Below are positions 34,938 to 44,480 of a DNA stretch of 64,000 nucleotides, piece after piece. The DNA is from Euclidia mi (taxonomy: Eukaryota > Arthropoda > Insecta > Lepidoptera > Erebidae): assembly GCA_944739405.2 (NCBI GenBank), contig OX123190.2:22976807-23040806 (forward strand). Direction: 5' to 3'. Position numbers and translations under genes: made by a program. The stretch's first letter is position 1. Each line of letters begins with the position of its first letter. A model generated the notes under the pieces. It worked only from the letters and a program-made list of their open reading frames with translations. It ran no database searches and was not told the DNA's origin.

Positions 34938-35204
34938 AAATAATAATAATAATAATATTCTACCACATTCACACAACACCATCTAGTCCCAAACTAAGCA
35001 GAGCTTGTACTATGGGTACTAGATAATGGATAAACATACATATATACTTTTCTTTGTAAATACATACATATTATATATAGAAACACCCAGACCAAGACAA
35101 ACATCCATGTTCACGCACACAAATGTTTGACTTGAGCGGAAATCGAACCCGCGACCTTCGGCGTGGCAGTCGCTTACACTCCCGCTGCGCCAACCGGTCG
35201 TCAC
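34938..35204 (-). mobile_element. tRNA-derived SINE, minus strand
   Basis: On the minus strand it begins GGTTGGCGCAGCGGGAGTG (A-box region). The B-box GGTTCGATTTCC lies at 35149-35138. It continues with CTGGGTGTTTCTATATATAA, CAAGCTCTGCTTAGTTTGG and GGTGTTGTGTGAATGTGG. It ends in a (ATT)n tail at 34957-34938. This order is a very common lepidopteran SINE. It looks full length. Confidence 0.85.
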
Positions 35205-35688
35205 TTAAAATTATAGTCATCACTTAAAAAGAGAATGTACCTATTATACCAAATTATTGTAACAGATGCTAATTAAGTAAATACAATAACGCGTTAGAAT
35301 AGTAATTATCAAATTCTACTCGAAGTCTTAAATGTTTAATTACGTCGAACATTAGTAATTTGCATTAATCTTAACAATCCGCTAATCTCATTATTTTATT
35401 CTTTTTCATCCCTTTAGATATTTTTCGATGCCTCACAATATATTTTTCTTGTACATTATATTAGTCAGTTTTATTTTATCGTAACGAGACCAAATGACAT
35501 TTCGTTTCAAAGATAGAACGGCGATAAATTATCTTTGGCAGCTATCTTTTATATAATGATATTTTAATACTTTACACAAAAAAGCAATATATTTCAACTA
35601 TAACTTACAATTATTATAATAGAAAAATACTGTTAAGCTTATTACAAAAGGTATTTATAAGACAGCATTATTATAAGCTGCTTTTAGG
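35205..35688. other. Intergenic, nothing recognised
   Basis: AT-rich non-coding DNA. Confidence 0.5.
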
Positions 35689-35815
35689 GTCGAAATCCGT
35701 GTGGTGACGGATTAAGAATACGGAATGTCACCACCCCATATCATCCCATGGGTGTCGTAAGAGCTGACAGAGGGAGCATATTATGCAGAGAACAGCACTG
35801 TAACCCTTTCCAACC
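35689..35815 (+). mobile_element. Retroposon fragment (5' part of the CATCCCATGGGTGTCGTAAG family)
   Basis: CCGTGTGGTGACGGATTAAG...CACCACCCCATATCATCCCA...GTGTCGTAAGAGCTGACAGAGGGAG matches 53757-53870. There it is followed directly by the ACTTGATA...GATGATG tail. Here the tail is missing, so the copy is truncated at its 3' side. Confidence 0.7.
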
Positions 35816-36159
35816 GAATCTATACGAGCGTGACAATCGATAAAAAAAAAATCTACATCAAAATTACATTTGCTTTTGTGAACACGACCGGCTTCGAACG
35901 ACTGTGTTGATATTTGCGTTTACTTAAAAAAATAAAAAGACACGACTCGACTCGTCAGTCGCCGGTCAACCACTGTTAAAGATGGCCGTGCTTTTTGGGC
36001 GAGGATCACGCTCACGTAACTATGTTTATTTTACCTTTTTTCATAATATTATAATAGTTTTTGGTTTTTAAAGTTAAGAAGATATACCAATCAGTACGAA
36101 TGTGCAATTTTTATTGTAATAACAAAGCAATATCTACGTGTGGAATCAGTTAAACTCAC

Positions 36160-36179
36160 ATCGTCACGATTGTGACGAT
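36160..36179. repeat. Short palindrome upstream of the piggyBac-like relic
   Basis: ATCGTCAC and GTGACGAT are exact inverse copies around GATT. Related CACGATCGTG (37575-37584) and TCGTCACGGTCGTGA (37607-37621) lie on the far side of the transposase. They could be subterminal sites, but I could not define TTAA-flanked ends. Confidence 0.4.
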
Positions 36180-36259
36180 CCGGGTTTTAATGCATTTATA
36201 GGAACCCTAGAACGCATATTTCTCAATGCTGTTTTTTGTATTTCTGTGAAGTTTGAGCA

Positions 36260-37510
36260 GTAATTTTACTTTATTTAGGCGCAGTTTTGAGGGACCAAGA
36301 CGTTTTGGATTTGTTGCAAGACGGGAATGTCTCTGATATTGAAGATTTTGAAGACGAGTGTGGCCAATTTGATCCAGCTTTTTTTAATAGTTTGCTTGAG
36401 GAGGAAAACCATGAAAGTACCATTTTAGATTCTGAAGCAACTCCATTTACATCTGCATCGCGTTGGATTTCTTCAAAATCTTTAAATGCGGTAATTACTT
36501 TAAGTGATTCACTTATAACTCACTTACTCATCGATCTGGAATGTGGAGACAATCAAGCTGTACTGATAAAAGCCATGACTACCCAAGTCTTCCCTCGGAG
36601 CCAGTACGGACACAGTGAATAAGTACACGATTACTTTGTCGAGAAGTTCTTTGAAATGGCTGCTCGTTGTTCAAATATTGATCACCTGCGTTAGTATGGA
36701 ACGGAACTAAAAACAACCCCTATAGAAATAAGAAAATTATTTGCTATTAATTTGATTATGGGAGTAATCCCGTATCCTCGCTTCCCTACGTACTAGAGAG
36801 AATCTACCAGATCGACTCTTATTACTAATAATATGTGCCTAGACCGGTTCCTACAAGCCAGACATTCGTCAATGCAGAATCACCACCACAGAATATATCG
36901 CCTAATGCTCTGTGCAAAGTACAACCAATCATTAACCGAGTGCAAGCAACAAAATAGATAGGTTTCCTGGCTATTATAGTATTGACGAGTAGATGATACC
37001 CGTCATAGGCCAATGAGCATTGAGGCAAGTCGTTAAAAATAAACCACGACCTACAGGATTAAAGAACTTTGGCACACCTACCAGCAACGGCCTTGTGGTC
37101 GATTTTGAGATTTACAAAGGCGCGAAAACAATGTTTGAAAATACTATGTTAGGTCCATCTGTAGTCAAAAAACTATCCCAGTAGTTGTATTTACCATGAT
37201 CACTTTTTTCAACCATCCCTTTGATTGAGGAAATTAACCATTATGGTTAATTGAATCCCTGGACGATCAGCACTAAAATTTAAGAAGGATAGCAAAATGT
37301 ACCGTGGAGAACATCAGCAGTTTGTAAGCGATTGAGTATCTTTGGTCAAATGAATAACAAAGCGGTTCTAATGGCTTCCAATTGTACTGGTGCCAATCAA
37401 ATTGACTTCATTAAAAGATAGGACAAACAAATCAAATCCTACAAGAATGTTAATATTCCCAGGGTAAATTTTAAAGACTGATTCTTAGATGTTACATAAC
37501 GGCTATGATT
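36260..37510 (+). pseudogene. piggyBac-like transposase relic
   Basis: The N-terminus (VLDLLQDGNVSDIEDFEDE, 36287-36622) is the acidic start typical of piggyBac-type transposases. In the same frame, beyond a stop, come NLIMGVIPYPRFP and NNMCLDRF. After a frameshift near 36900, KVQPIINRVQ, GYYSIDE and MIPVIGQ (first catalytic Asp, with Q of DEQM turned into a stop), NKPRPTGLKNFG and GLVVDFEIYKG (second Asp) follow. Further on are NNKAVLMASNCTG and a final VNIPRVNFKD-like end. These landmarks are in the right order for a DDD transposase that excises at TTAA. At least six stops and two frameshifts show it is long dead. Confidence 0.8.
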
Positions 37511-37761
37511 TAAACCTAAATATGCTGATTAAACCTGACTTTTTATTTAATTAACACTACTAGTACCTGAAAAGTCACGATCGTGCGGATGTCAACTTAT
37601 TCCTAATCGTCACGGTCGTGAGGGTACTTTTGTGGGAAAAGGGGGGGTAGGGGATTTTCTTTACTATTTTTTTTAAGGTTCAGTTTGCCTCAATAACCGT
37701 GCGAGCTAAGTTAAACATGCAAATATTAAGATTATGTCCACCGGTTGGAAAGGGGTAAGAC

Positions 37762-37897
37762 AAGGAAAACTTGATACAAACCCTATACCGACCCGTTTGG
37801 CCAGCGTGGTATAGGAGGCCAATTCCTCCTTTCAAAGGAGAGGCCTAGTCCAGTAGTGGACTGTTAAAGGCTGATGATGATGATGATGATGATGATT
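37762..37897 (+). mobile_element. Retroposon 3' tail with (GAT)n
   Basis: Same tail as 53876-53995 and 6860-6982: AACTTGATACAAACCCTATA...CCGTTTGGCCAGCG...GTCCAGTAGTGGACTGTTAA, ending in a run of six or more GAT units at 37875-37897. It is truncated on its 5' side. Confidence 0.75.
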
Positions 37898-38470
37898 ATG
37901 GTCGAAATATTTTTATGCACTGTTTTTTCATCTTTATGTCCCTTTGCAGCATCATGCGATAAATGCTTTTATATTGATGTTGCCACAATACTATTAAAAT
38001 ATTTTTCTTTCAACTACGTAGTAATGTTATCATTAATCACTACAAAACCGATCACAATGGACGTATTTTTTGCTTAGAACCGAAACAGTGCAGAAAAGTT
38101 GCATGAAATGTCATTATTGCACTGTTTTACATTAGTGCACTGTTTTGTATTCTTTATTTGAAAAATACAAATTTACCACGGAGGTTTAATGTTTCTTCCT
38201 ATTAAGTTTAATATAAAATGTATGCATTGGATCAGAAAGATACTGGCTGAAAATAAAAATCGGCTGAATTAAACCGACATGCATGGTGCAAAAAAAAAAA
38301 CGAATTGCGCGCATCTTGTACCATTGTAATCTTTAGATAGTCCGTATTTAGCAATAAAAGTTTTAAACAATGGAAATAAACAGCGATAGCGATATGAATT
38401 CTACTCCAGAGAGTATAAAAAAAAATTGAGCAAGTGCGAGTCAGACTCGCGCACGAAGGGTTCCGTACCA
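37898..38470. other. Intergenic with a repeat fragment
   Basis: At 38425-38470, TTGAGCAAGTGCGAGTCAGA-CTCGCGCACGAAGGGTTCCG is a sequence I recognise as abundant in Lepidoptera, probably a retroelement piece. It directly abuts the Helitron at 38471. No gene. Confidence 0.45.
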
Positions 38471-38642
38471 TCTAATATATAAAATTCTCATGTCACAGTC
38501 TTCGTTCCCATACTCCTCCGAAACGGCTTGACCGATTTTGATGGAATTTTTTGTGCTTATCCGGTATCTATGAGAATCGGCCAACATCTATTATTCAAAA
38601 ATAAAAAAATTTTTGCAAAACAACGTTTGCCGGGTCAGCTAG
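38471..38642 (+). mobile_element. Short non-autonomous Helitron
   Basis: Begins TCTAATATATAAAATTCTCA and ends CTAG (38639-38642). A short stem-loop (GCAAA...TTTGC, 38615-38630) lies nine bases upstream of the end. It sits between A (38470) and T (38643) with no target duplication. TC start, CTRR end, 3' hairpin and A/T insertion are the hallmarks of Helitrons. The interior (CTCCTCCGAAACGGCTTGAC, CCGATTTTGATGG, GAGAATCGGCC) is a familiar lepidopteran Helitron sequence. It encodes nothing. Confidence 0.75.
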
Positions 38643-39199
38643 TCATCTATAAAAGAAAATGACGTTTGTGGTATGTATACTTAAATATTTTTAAGTTTCT
38701 ACTTTTTTATTAAGGTCGAGTAACAAATTGCTTAAAAATTACGTTTGTTGTATGGGTGGATGTGGTCGGTGGCCCGTTTGCGCCGACCCTTAAAATTAAC
38801 ATCGCTTCTGAAACAGCTATCAGATGGGTAACAAGTCCAAAGTGCTCAAAATATAGATGTATTTTTGAATGAAGCATCTGACAATCAATATTTAGCAACA
38901 AAGGTAAGTTTTAAGTATACCTATAATCTAGACTATTCTAGACGTTGACACAATATTATGACCTATATAAACACTGTTCAGCGGTACTGTTTAATAAAAG
39001 GATATTGTCGGCTAAGTAGAACTACTCGTGACATGTTTGTAGTTATTATAATTACCCGCCAATGTATTTCTACTAAATACTTGCACTATACACATATACC
39101 GGCCATTAATATAATACCTATAAATTATGTGTTAATTTATGTGTAACGTTGAATTTTAATTATTTTTACACGTTGCTCTCATTTTCGGCATAAGCGGTA
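38643..39199. other. Intergenic, nothing recognised
   Basis: No supported gene. Frames of 62-63 codons look like chance. Confidence 0.45.
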
Positions 39200-39880
39200 C
39201 TTGCAGAAGCTCCGAATTGACGAACATCACCATTGACGACATGGAAACACATAACCCGATGCTATTAATCAAACCTACGAACACGAAAACAAAGAAAGAC
39301 AGTCAATTTGTAATACGTGACGAATTCTTAAACGTAGTGCAGTAATACTTGGCACTACGTCCAAGTTCTACAAACACCAGGCGGTTTTTCTTAAATTACC
39401 AGAATGGAAAATGCACAAAACACGCCATCGGCAGAAACAAATTTGGAAAATTGCCTTATGAAATTGACAGTTATCTGAAGCTACAAAACCCGGAAGCCTA
39501 CACTGGGCATTGTTTCCGCCGAACGTCAGCAACGCTGCTGGCTGATTCCGGTGCTAACTTGACTACGCTTAAGCGTCATGGTGGATGGAAATTGGACTAA
39601 GTAGCTGAAGTTTACATAGAAGAATCTGTACAAAATAAATGTAAAATCACTCAGAATATAACAGAATCAATTCATTTGCTCCGATCAACATCACCACGTC
39701 CGTCTTCTTCTTATGTAAATAATTTGTAATTGAGCCCTGTATGGCCTGATGACTCTGATGATGAGTATGATAATAATGATTATTCACGAATAAATCAAAC
39801 GAATACTGAAATTAATGTTCCAAATAAAAGTGCTAATTTCACTTTTAATAAATGCACATTTAATAATTGTAAGTTTTAAA
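39200..39880 (+). pseudogene. Crypton-type tyrosine recombinase relic
   Basis: From about 39238 the frame reads DDMETHNPMLLIKPT, then a stop at 39342. LRPSSTNTRRFFLNYQNGK and YTGHCFRRTSATLLADSGA with TLKRHGGWK follow (39349-39600). A TAA at 39598 is followed in the same frame by VAEVYIEESVQNK, which carries the Tyr expected of the nucleophile. His-x-x-Arg in GHCFRR, the His of RHGGW and the later Tyr are the catalytic core of tyrosine recombinases. The GHxFRRTSATLLADSGA block is common in insect Crypton-like elements, which insert as circular DNA intermediates. The N-terminal half is missing and stops break the rest. Confidence 0.75.
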
Positions 39881-41698
39881 TGTTTGTGTAATAAAACTTT
39901 GTTTTCATTAACTTGAGTTTTTATTTTGAGTAGGTATATTCTATCATGGTAGGAAGATTGGTAGTTGAAAGAAAAGTAGATTTTGCACCTCGCTAAAGTG
40001 AGTAATTAATGCACTCGTGTTAATTTAGTGCCCTCGCATGCGCTCGGGCACCAAGATAACACTCATACATTAATGACTCTCTTTGCGCTCGATGCAACAA
40101 TCTACTATAAAACAAAAGTAAATATACAAGAATTTGATTACAATGGAAAGAATATTGTTAATATTTGTTTACAATACTAATTAACATTTCATAACTAAAT
40201 TGCCTGCAATAAACATTTGTTATCATTAGTCTTTAAACAATTTACATTCAGTTAAATGATTATAGTTCATTTTTTAAATCGAAATATAAATGCTGATCAA
40301 ATAAACAAATCTTCTTCCATTTGTCATCGCTGGCAGTCACTGTTAAGTTGACGTCTTCTGCAGAGCAAAAAAATCAAACATATCCAGAAATACAACATAC
40401 ATTGACATACTTTAATCCTCAAGTTGCAAAACCAACATACTTCCAACAGTATCTTCACAAAATTTGCTTCGTAAGGAAATATCAATAAGCAAGAACCACA
40501 TAGCCTGGTTCACTACATATCTACGAAAAACCGCTCCTAAACAGTGAGCCAGACACATGAAAAGTAAAATTCACGATCGCCGTCTTACGGAACGGTGACT
40601 ACATAAACTATTCTCGGCAAGGGCAGAACAAGTTCAAGTAACAAGTAAAAGTAACTACAGTAGTACTTGCACGTTAGTTAGATTACTTTACGATGTCGTA
40701 ATGTGCCCTCACTATGTGCCGTTCGGTTTTACTACCTCTCTAGTAGTAAGTCATTAATGGCACAAGTGCAGAAAGACATCGTGATATATTAACTGTCATT
40801 TATATTTATTACGATAAGGTTTACACAGTCAGTTTGAATAGTCAAGCCGCATAACCTAAGTTAGTATGTAAGAGGACGTAACGTCTTGTGGTCTCTGAAA
40901 TTGGTACACTATCAAACAAGACTTCACGTTTCATTGAAGACACTGATACCTATTCTTGCAGTATCTAAGTCTTCATCTTTTATATTAGTAAGTATAAACA
41001 AACTCGACAAGCCGATATTGTGTCCCGAGGAGTAGGTTTTATGTTAAAGCAAATATTGTCAGTAGCAGTACAAAAGAAACATCACGCCGACATATATAAG
41101 CACGCGCATTTCTATCTGTAGCTTCGTAATAAAAGCCAGGATATGAAACCACAGCCACAAAACAAACAACTCATGAAATCGCTCGTAAAACCGAAACCAA
41201 TTATAATGTTGATATAATACACTCCGAATACACTTCCCGTTGAAACAAGCAGCCGCATCATAACAATATGTATTGAAAACCCACTCTCTTAACTTAAAAA
41301 GCAGCCGTCGACACGCACACATGCGCACAATAAAACGAAGGTAATTTGCACAAACTGTGCACAAACACGTTCACGTTCTCGTTCATTGTACAGCAGGTGG
41401 CGCTGCGTGGTACAAGCCCTCAATTTTGGCTAACTGAAATGGGATAGGTACGGGTATAATGTCCGTACGTTTACGCTTTTTTGCTAAGTGTTGTGTATTA
41501 TAGAGTGCATGGGTCGGGTTTCGAAACGCGTCGCCCGAATTTGAGGGTATTGGTGGTGTAGGGGGCTTAAGGAAGTTAGTTTTAATCCCCTAAAAGTAAT
41601 TTTGGCTGCCGGAGTTGCGTCTAAATATTTTTAAACAATTTCCAAAAATTCTTCATTCAAATATGCAAAACGGAACGTAATTTTAGGTTTTATGTGAA
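39881..41698. other. Intergenic, nothing recognised
   Basis: AT-rich. 40000-40090 has CTCGTGTTAATTTAGTGCCCTCGC-type sequence that may belong to the end of the Crypton-like element. A 101-codon minus frame (41059-41364) shows no recognisable domain. Confidence 0.45.
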
Positions 41699-41799
41699 AG
41701 TAACTAAATGGGTTGAGTTAGGTTCTCTTTTGACCCTTAATCCGAAAATAGGAGCCCTGCTTCTCAAGACTCCGTCAACATCAGTTTATTAAACTAGTG
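41699..41799 (+). repeat. Direct repeat, copy 1
   Basis: GTAACTAAAT...GTTCTCTTTTGACCCTTAAT...AGGAGCCCTGC...TCCGTCAAC...AGTTTATTAAACTAGTG recurs at 41946-42044, about 247 bp downstream, with minor changes. Confidence 0.85.
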
Positions 41800-41945
41800 G
41801 AATCAATAAAAGCGATATTTAGCTTTTATGTAAAAAATGTGAAACGAAACGCAACCGCCATCTTGTATGAATATTATATTGACAGCTAATGTCAAATTTG
41901 TGCGTCATTGCTTTCGAGTACCTAGGGTTAGGTGCGACTGTAATA

Positions 41946-42044
41946 GGTAACTAAATAGGTTATGTTAGGTTCTCTTTTGACCCTTAATCCAAAAATAGGA
42001 GCCCTGCGAAGCAGGGCTCCGTCAACCTTAGTTTATTAAACTAG
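41946..42044 (+). repeat. Direct repeat, copy 2, with perfect small hairpin
   Basis: Second copy of 41699-41799. Here GGAGCCCTGC GAA GCAGGGCTCC (41998-42020) is a perfect 10 bp hairpin. The first copy has CTTCTCAAGAC in place of the right arm, so the hairpin is the main difference between them. Confidence 0.85.
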
Positions 42045-42864
42045 TGTGAAGAATGTGGAAGTTGGCAGTGCCATACACACCGATGTTTGGAGATTTTTTT
42101 TTTCCAGAGGAAACCAAGTATTCCGGCAAGTGAGAATGGTGAGGGGTGGTTCCGTGTAACCCCCAAAAACGGCAACGTATTTCGAAACCTTAACCGAGTG
42201 CATATTTTTGTCTGGTTCTACGGCATCTGTGGGAAATCGAGTTGGTTTTATGTTTGTTTAACTTTTTTAGTACAATGAGTTCGTAATTTTTTATTTCGAA
42301 GCATTGTGATTTGTATCATTTGTGAGAGTAACTAGATCACGAACTTTATTAGCTATCCAATGTGTCACAATGGGACACTTATGAATGTTTACATTCACAT
42401 GTCTTTGGAGAATAGGTATTATGGGAGAATTTGCCAAGATACGACACGCAGATTTTATCAAGATGTTTTCTTTCATTGACAATTAACATTTTCAAATAAA
42501 AAAGTCATTAATGGGCCCCGTAAATTTGAAAATGATACCCTATGCAGTCTGTTAGTCTTTCCACTAAGCTGTCGCTGACTTTATAAAATCAATGTATAAT
42601 TAAAATGCAAAACACACATGCCCCTAATTTCCTCCACAATATTCTAATATTAATCCACATAAATAATTACAATGTCACTCTCATTCATCGAATAAATTTA
42701 TGCAGAATGTCATTTGGTAATGTATAATTTTATCCCTTCACCGACACCTATTCGCTTTGAGTTGGCCCCCTGGGGAGCTGCCAATGACGTCGAATGAACA
42801 AATGTGCAATAACGATAACTGGTACAACCCAGATGTATGTAAACCAATATAGGGTTTTGTAGAG
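42045..42864. other. Intergenic, nothing recognised
   Basis: No supported gene; frames of 63 codons on both strands are uninformative. Confidence 0.45.
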
Positions 42865-42926
42865 AATTTAAATGTCATTCAATTCTTTAGGGTGGCATCC
42901 CTCAAGGATAGAATGACATTTAAATT
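42865..42926. ncRNA. Pre-miRNA-like stem-loop (candidate)
   Basis: A 62-base stem-loop. The outer 16 bp (AATTTAAATGTCATTC / GAATGACATTTAAATT, 42865-42880 and 42911-42926) pair perfectly. A further 12 positions pair with two or three mismatches or G-U pairs down to AGGG/CCCT, leaving a six-base loop. Length and shape suit a microRNA precursor. It could equally be a small foldback element. No expression evidence is available from sequence. Confidence 0.35.
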
Positions 42927-43563
42927 TTGAATGTAACTTGTCTTGTTATATAAATTATAATAAAAACAAAAAGAAAGCAATTGATGTTGCTGTGTTTAAA
43001 AAAATAGCAATAAAAAGGTGCGCATATAGGCGCTCTGTGTTGGTTAGGAATAATTTTATTCTAATTGATAGATATAATAATAATATATGTATAATACTAG
43101 CCGTTTCTTTTTTCAGAAACAATGACTATTTCCTTACTTCAAAATAAAAAAAAATAAAACTGTTAATATAAAACTTTCCTTTGTTGCATGTAGCAAATAT
43201 AGCGTCACTTGAATTTCCGTTTGTAGACACTGTATGGGCATGGGTGCAATAGATGGGCAAAGTAAAGCAATATTTGCGCAGATGACCGTGTGGATGAATG
43301 GCCGCTTGTTGGGGCAATTAATTAGAACGCTACTATGCTTCTGAGGGCACAGGCAAAACCATGGACCCCTATACTTGTCTCAGAACAACAATAGTTTAGC
43401 CATTTCGGTGGCCTCACACCCATAGGAATAGATATAGAATACTGTTGCGGCGAGAACTCTTGTAATTATAGTTAATACATATCTAGTATTTTATATTCAT
43501 GCATGCCGTAGGAGTTAAGCAATGACTTTGCCTTTAAATACTGTGACCAGTATGTAATTGTGT
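42927..43563. other. Intergenic, possible old SINE at the end
   Basis: The end of this stretch (GTTCGATCCCTACC at 43564-43577) looks like a tRNA-type B-box and is the site of the next insertion. The upstream A-box is not clear. No gene. Confidence 0.4.
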
Positions 43564-43842
43564 GTTCGATCCCTACCTTTTTTTTTTTTTTTTGGTGTCG
43601 GTTTGGAAAATCCTCATGGAGTCCCTCTGCCCTGGGGGAAGGACGAAGGGGACTGTCAGACTCTTACTGACTAAAAACCAACCCGTGTTCTTCACGTACC
43701 CGTGTGTCGGAGGGTCGGGTATCGCTGAAGCATTCCTCGCTACCCCCCGACGGGTATTGGCCCACAGATGGTCAGGCGGGCCCCGAACAAACCCCCTTGG
43801 CGGCGGATGAAGGTGTAGGGCTCCGCCGCCAAAACACTCAGC

Positions 43843-43901
43843 GGCCGCAGAGGATAGGGAGGACGGCAACGCAACACCGCATCTCCTCTTCCTCTGCGGC
43901 C
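43843..43901 (-). ncRNA. Stem-loop B with GGCAACGCAACACCG loop
   Basis: Stem GGCCGCAGAGGA (43843-43854) pairs perfectly with TCCTCTGCGGCC (43890-43901). The loop holds GGCAACGCAACACCG, repeated in the next stem-loop. Confidence 0.6.
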
Positions 43902-43934
43902 CCACCGCGACGCAACGATGGTGCGCCCCCATTT

Positions 43935-43993
43935 GGTCGCGGGAGATAGGGCGCGCGGCAACGCAACACCGACACGCCTCTCCTCCCGCGACC
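43935..43993 (-). ncRNA. Stem-loop C with GGCAACGCAACACCG loop
   Basis: Stem GGTCGCGGGAG (43935-43945) pairs perfectly with CTCCCGCGACC (43983-43993). Loop motif and size match stem-loop B although the stem sequence differs, which looks like selection or duplication with compensatory change. Confidence 0.6.
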
Positions 43994-44224
43994 GCACCCG
44001 ACTACGAGGGACAGAAGAACTGTCCCTTGCACCCGCCCCTTTGGACGCATCCTGCGCAGGCCTCCGTCAAGCCCACGCGGAGTGTCCCCTCCTGGATCTC
44101 TCTTAGCTTCACCACGGGTGACCAATCCACGGTTACTGAGCCCCCCCACCACGACGAGGTGGAGATCCCACGGGGGGGTTCGATCCCTACCTGGGTCAAC
44201 AATGCTTGTGATAATAGTGTATGT

Positions 44225-44263
44225 AAAAAATACCGGGGTGGATATATCACCCCGGTATTTTTT
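44225..44263. repeat. Perfect hairpin, 16 bp arms
   Basis: AAAAAATACCGGGGTG (44225-44240) and CACCCCGGTATTTTTT (44248-44263) are exact inverse copies around GATATAT. It resembles a bacterial-type terminator in shape, which has no meaning in this context. It lies between the retroposon and the LINE. Confidence 0.8.
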
Positions 44264-44480
44264 ATATCTATTTTATTTATCATGTATTATGCATCAACCA
44301 TCCGACGTTTGACTATGCAGACGTGTTTCTTGTCTTTTGATGTAAAGTAATTAAATAATTACGAACAATATTTCGCGACGTCGTGTCAGCAGTCTGACCC
44401 TAATTGTGTCGTGTGTGTTAATAACAATCAGCAAATATGAACTGCATTAACTAAGTACACAAACAATATTTGTGCTAGTT
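44264..44480 (+). other. Probable 5' untranslated region of the CR1/Jockey-type LINE
   Basis: About 217 bases before the ORF1 ATG at 44481. No motif is recognised. The exact 5' end of the LINE cannot be fixed. Confidence 0.4.

Larger units (their letters stand above)
43578..44177 (-). mobile_element. GC-rich structured retroposon (SINE-like or LINE end) with poly(A) tail
   Basis: Inserted on the minus strand: its poly(A) appears as a T run near 43578-43593 and the other end lies at 44177. Upstream of the tail, on the minus strand, is GGTTTTTAGTCAGTAAGAGT-CTGACAG, a 3' end I recognise from lepidopteran retroposons. The body is strongly GC-rich and folds into four consecutive stem-loops: 43797-43832, 43843-43901, 43935-43993 and 44007-44027. 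Overlapping frames of up to 119 codons on both strands lack domains and follow from base composition. It may be a SINE, or a 5'-truncated LINE with a structured 3' region. Confidence 0.7.
43564..44192. repeat. Target-site duplication flanking the retroposon
   Basis: GTTCGATCCCTACC occurs at 43564-43577 and again at 44178-44191, immediately outside the inserted element. A 14 bp duplication is typical of target-primed reverse transcription. The target itself resembles a SINE B-box. Confidence 0.85.

Noticed and set aside
35138..35204. Possible tRNA gene on the minus strand
   Set aside because: A- and B-boxes are present, but no acceptor stem closes and a SINE body follows directly.
44225..44263. 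Hairpin followed by T run resembling an intrinsic terminator
   Set aside because: The sequence is eukaryotic, and intrinsic terminators of this form do not apply.
43573..44350. Many overlapping open frames of 60-119 codons on both strands
   Set aside because: GC-rich composition depletes stop codons; none has a domain. The stretch is a structured retroposon.
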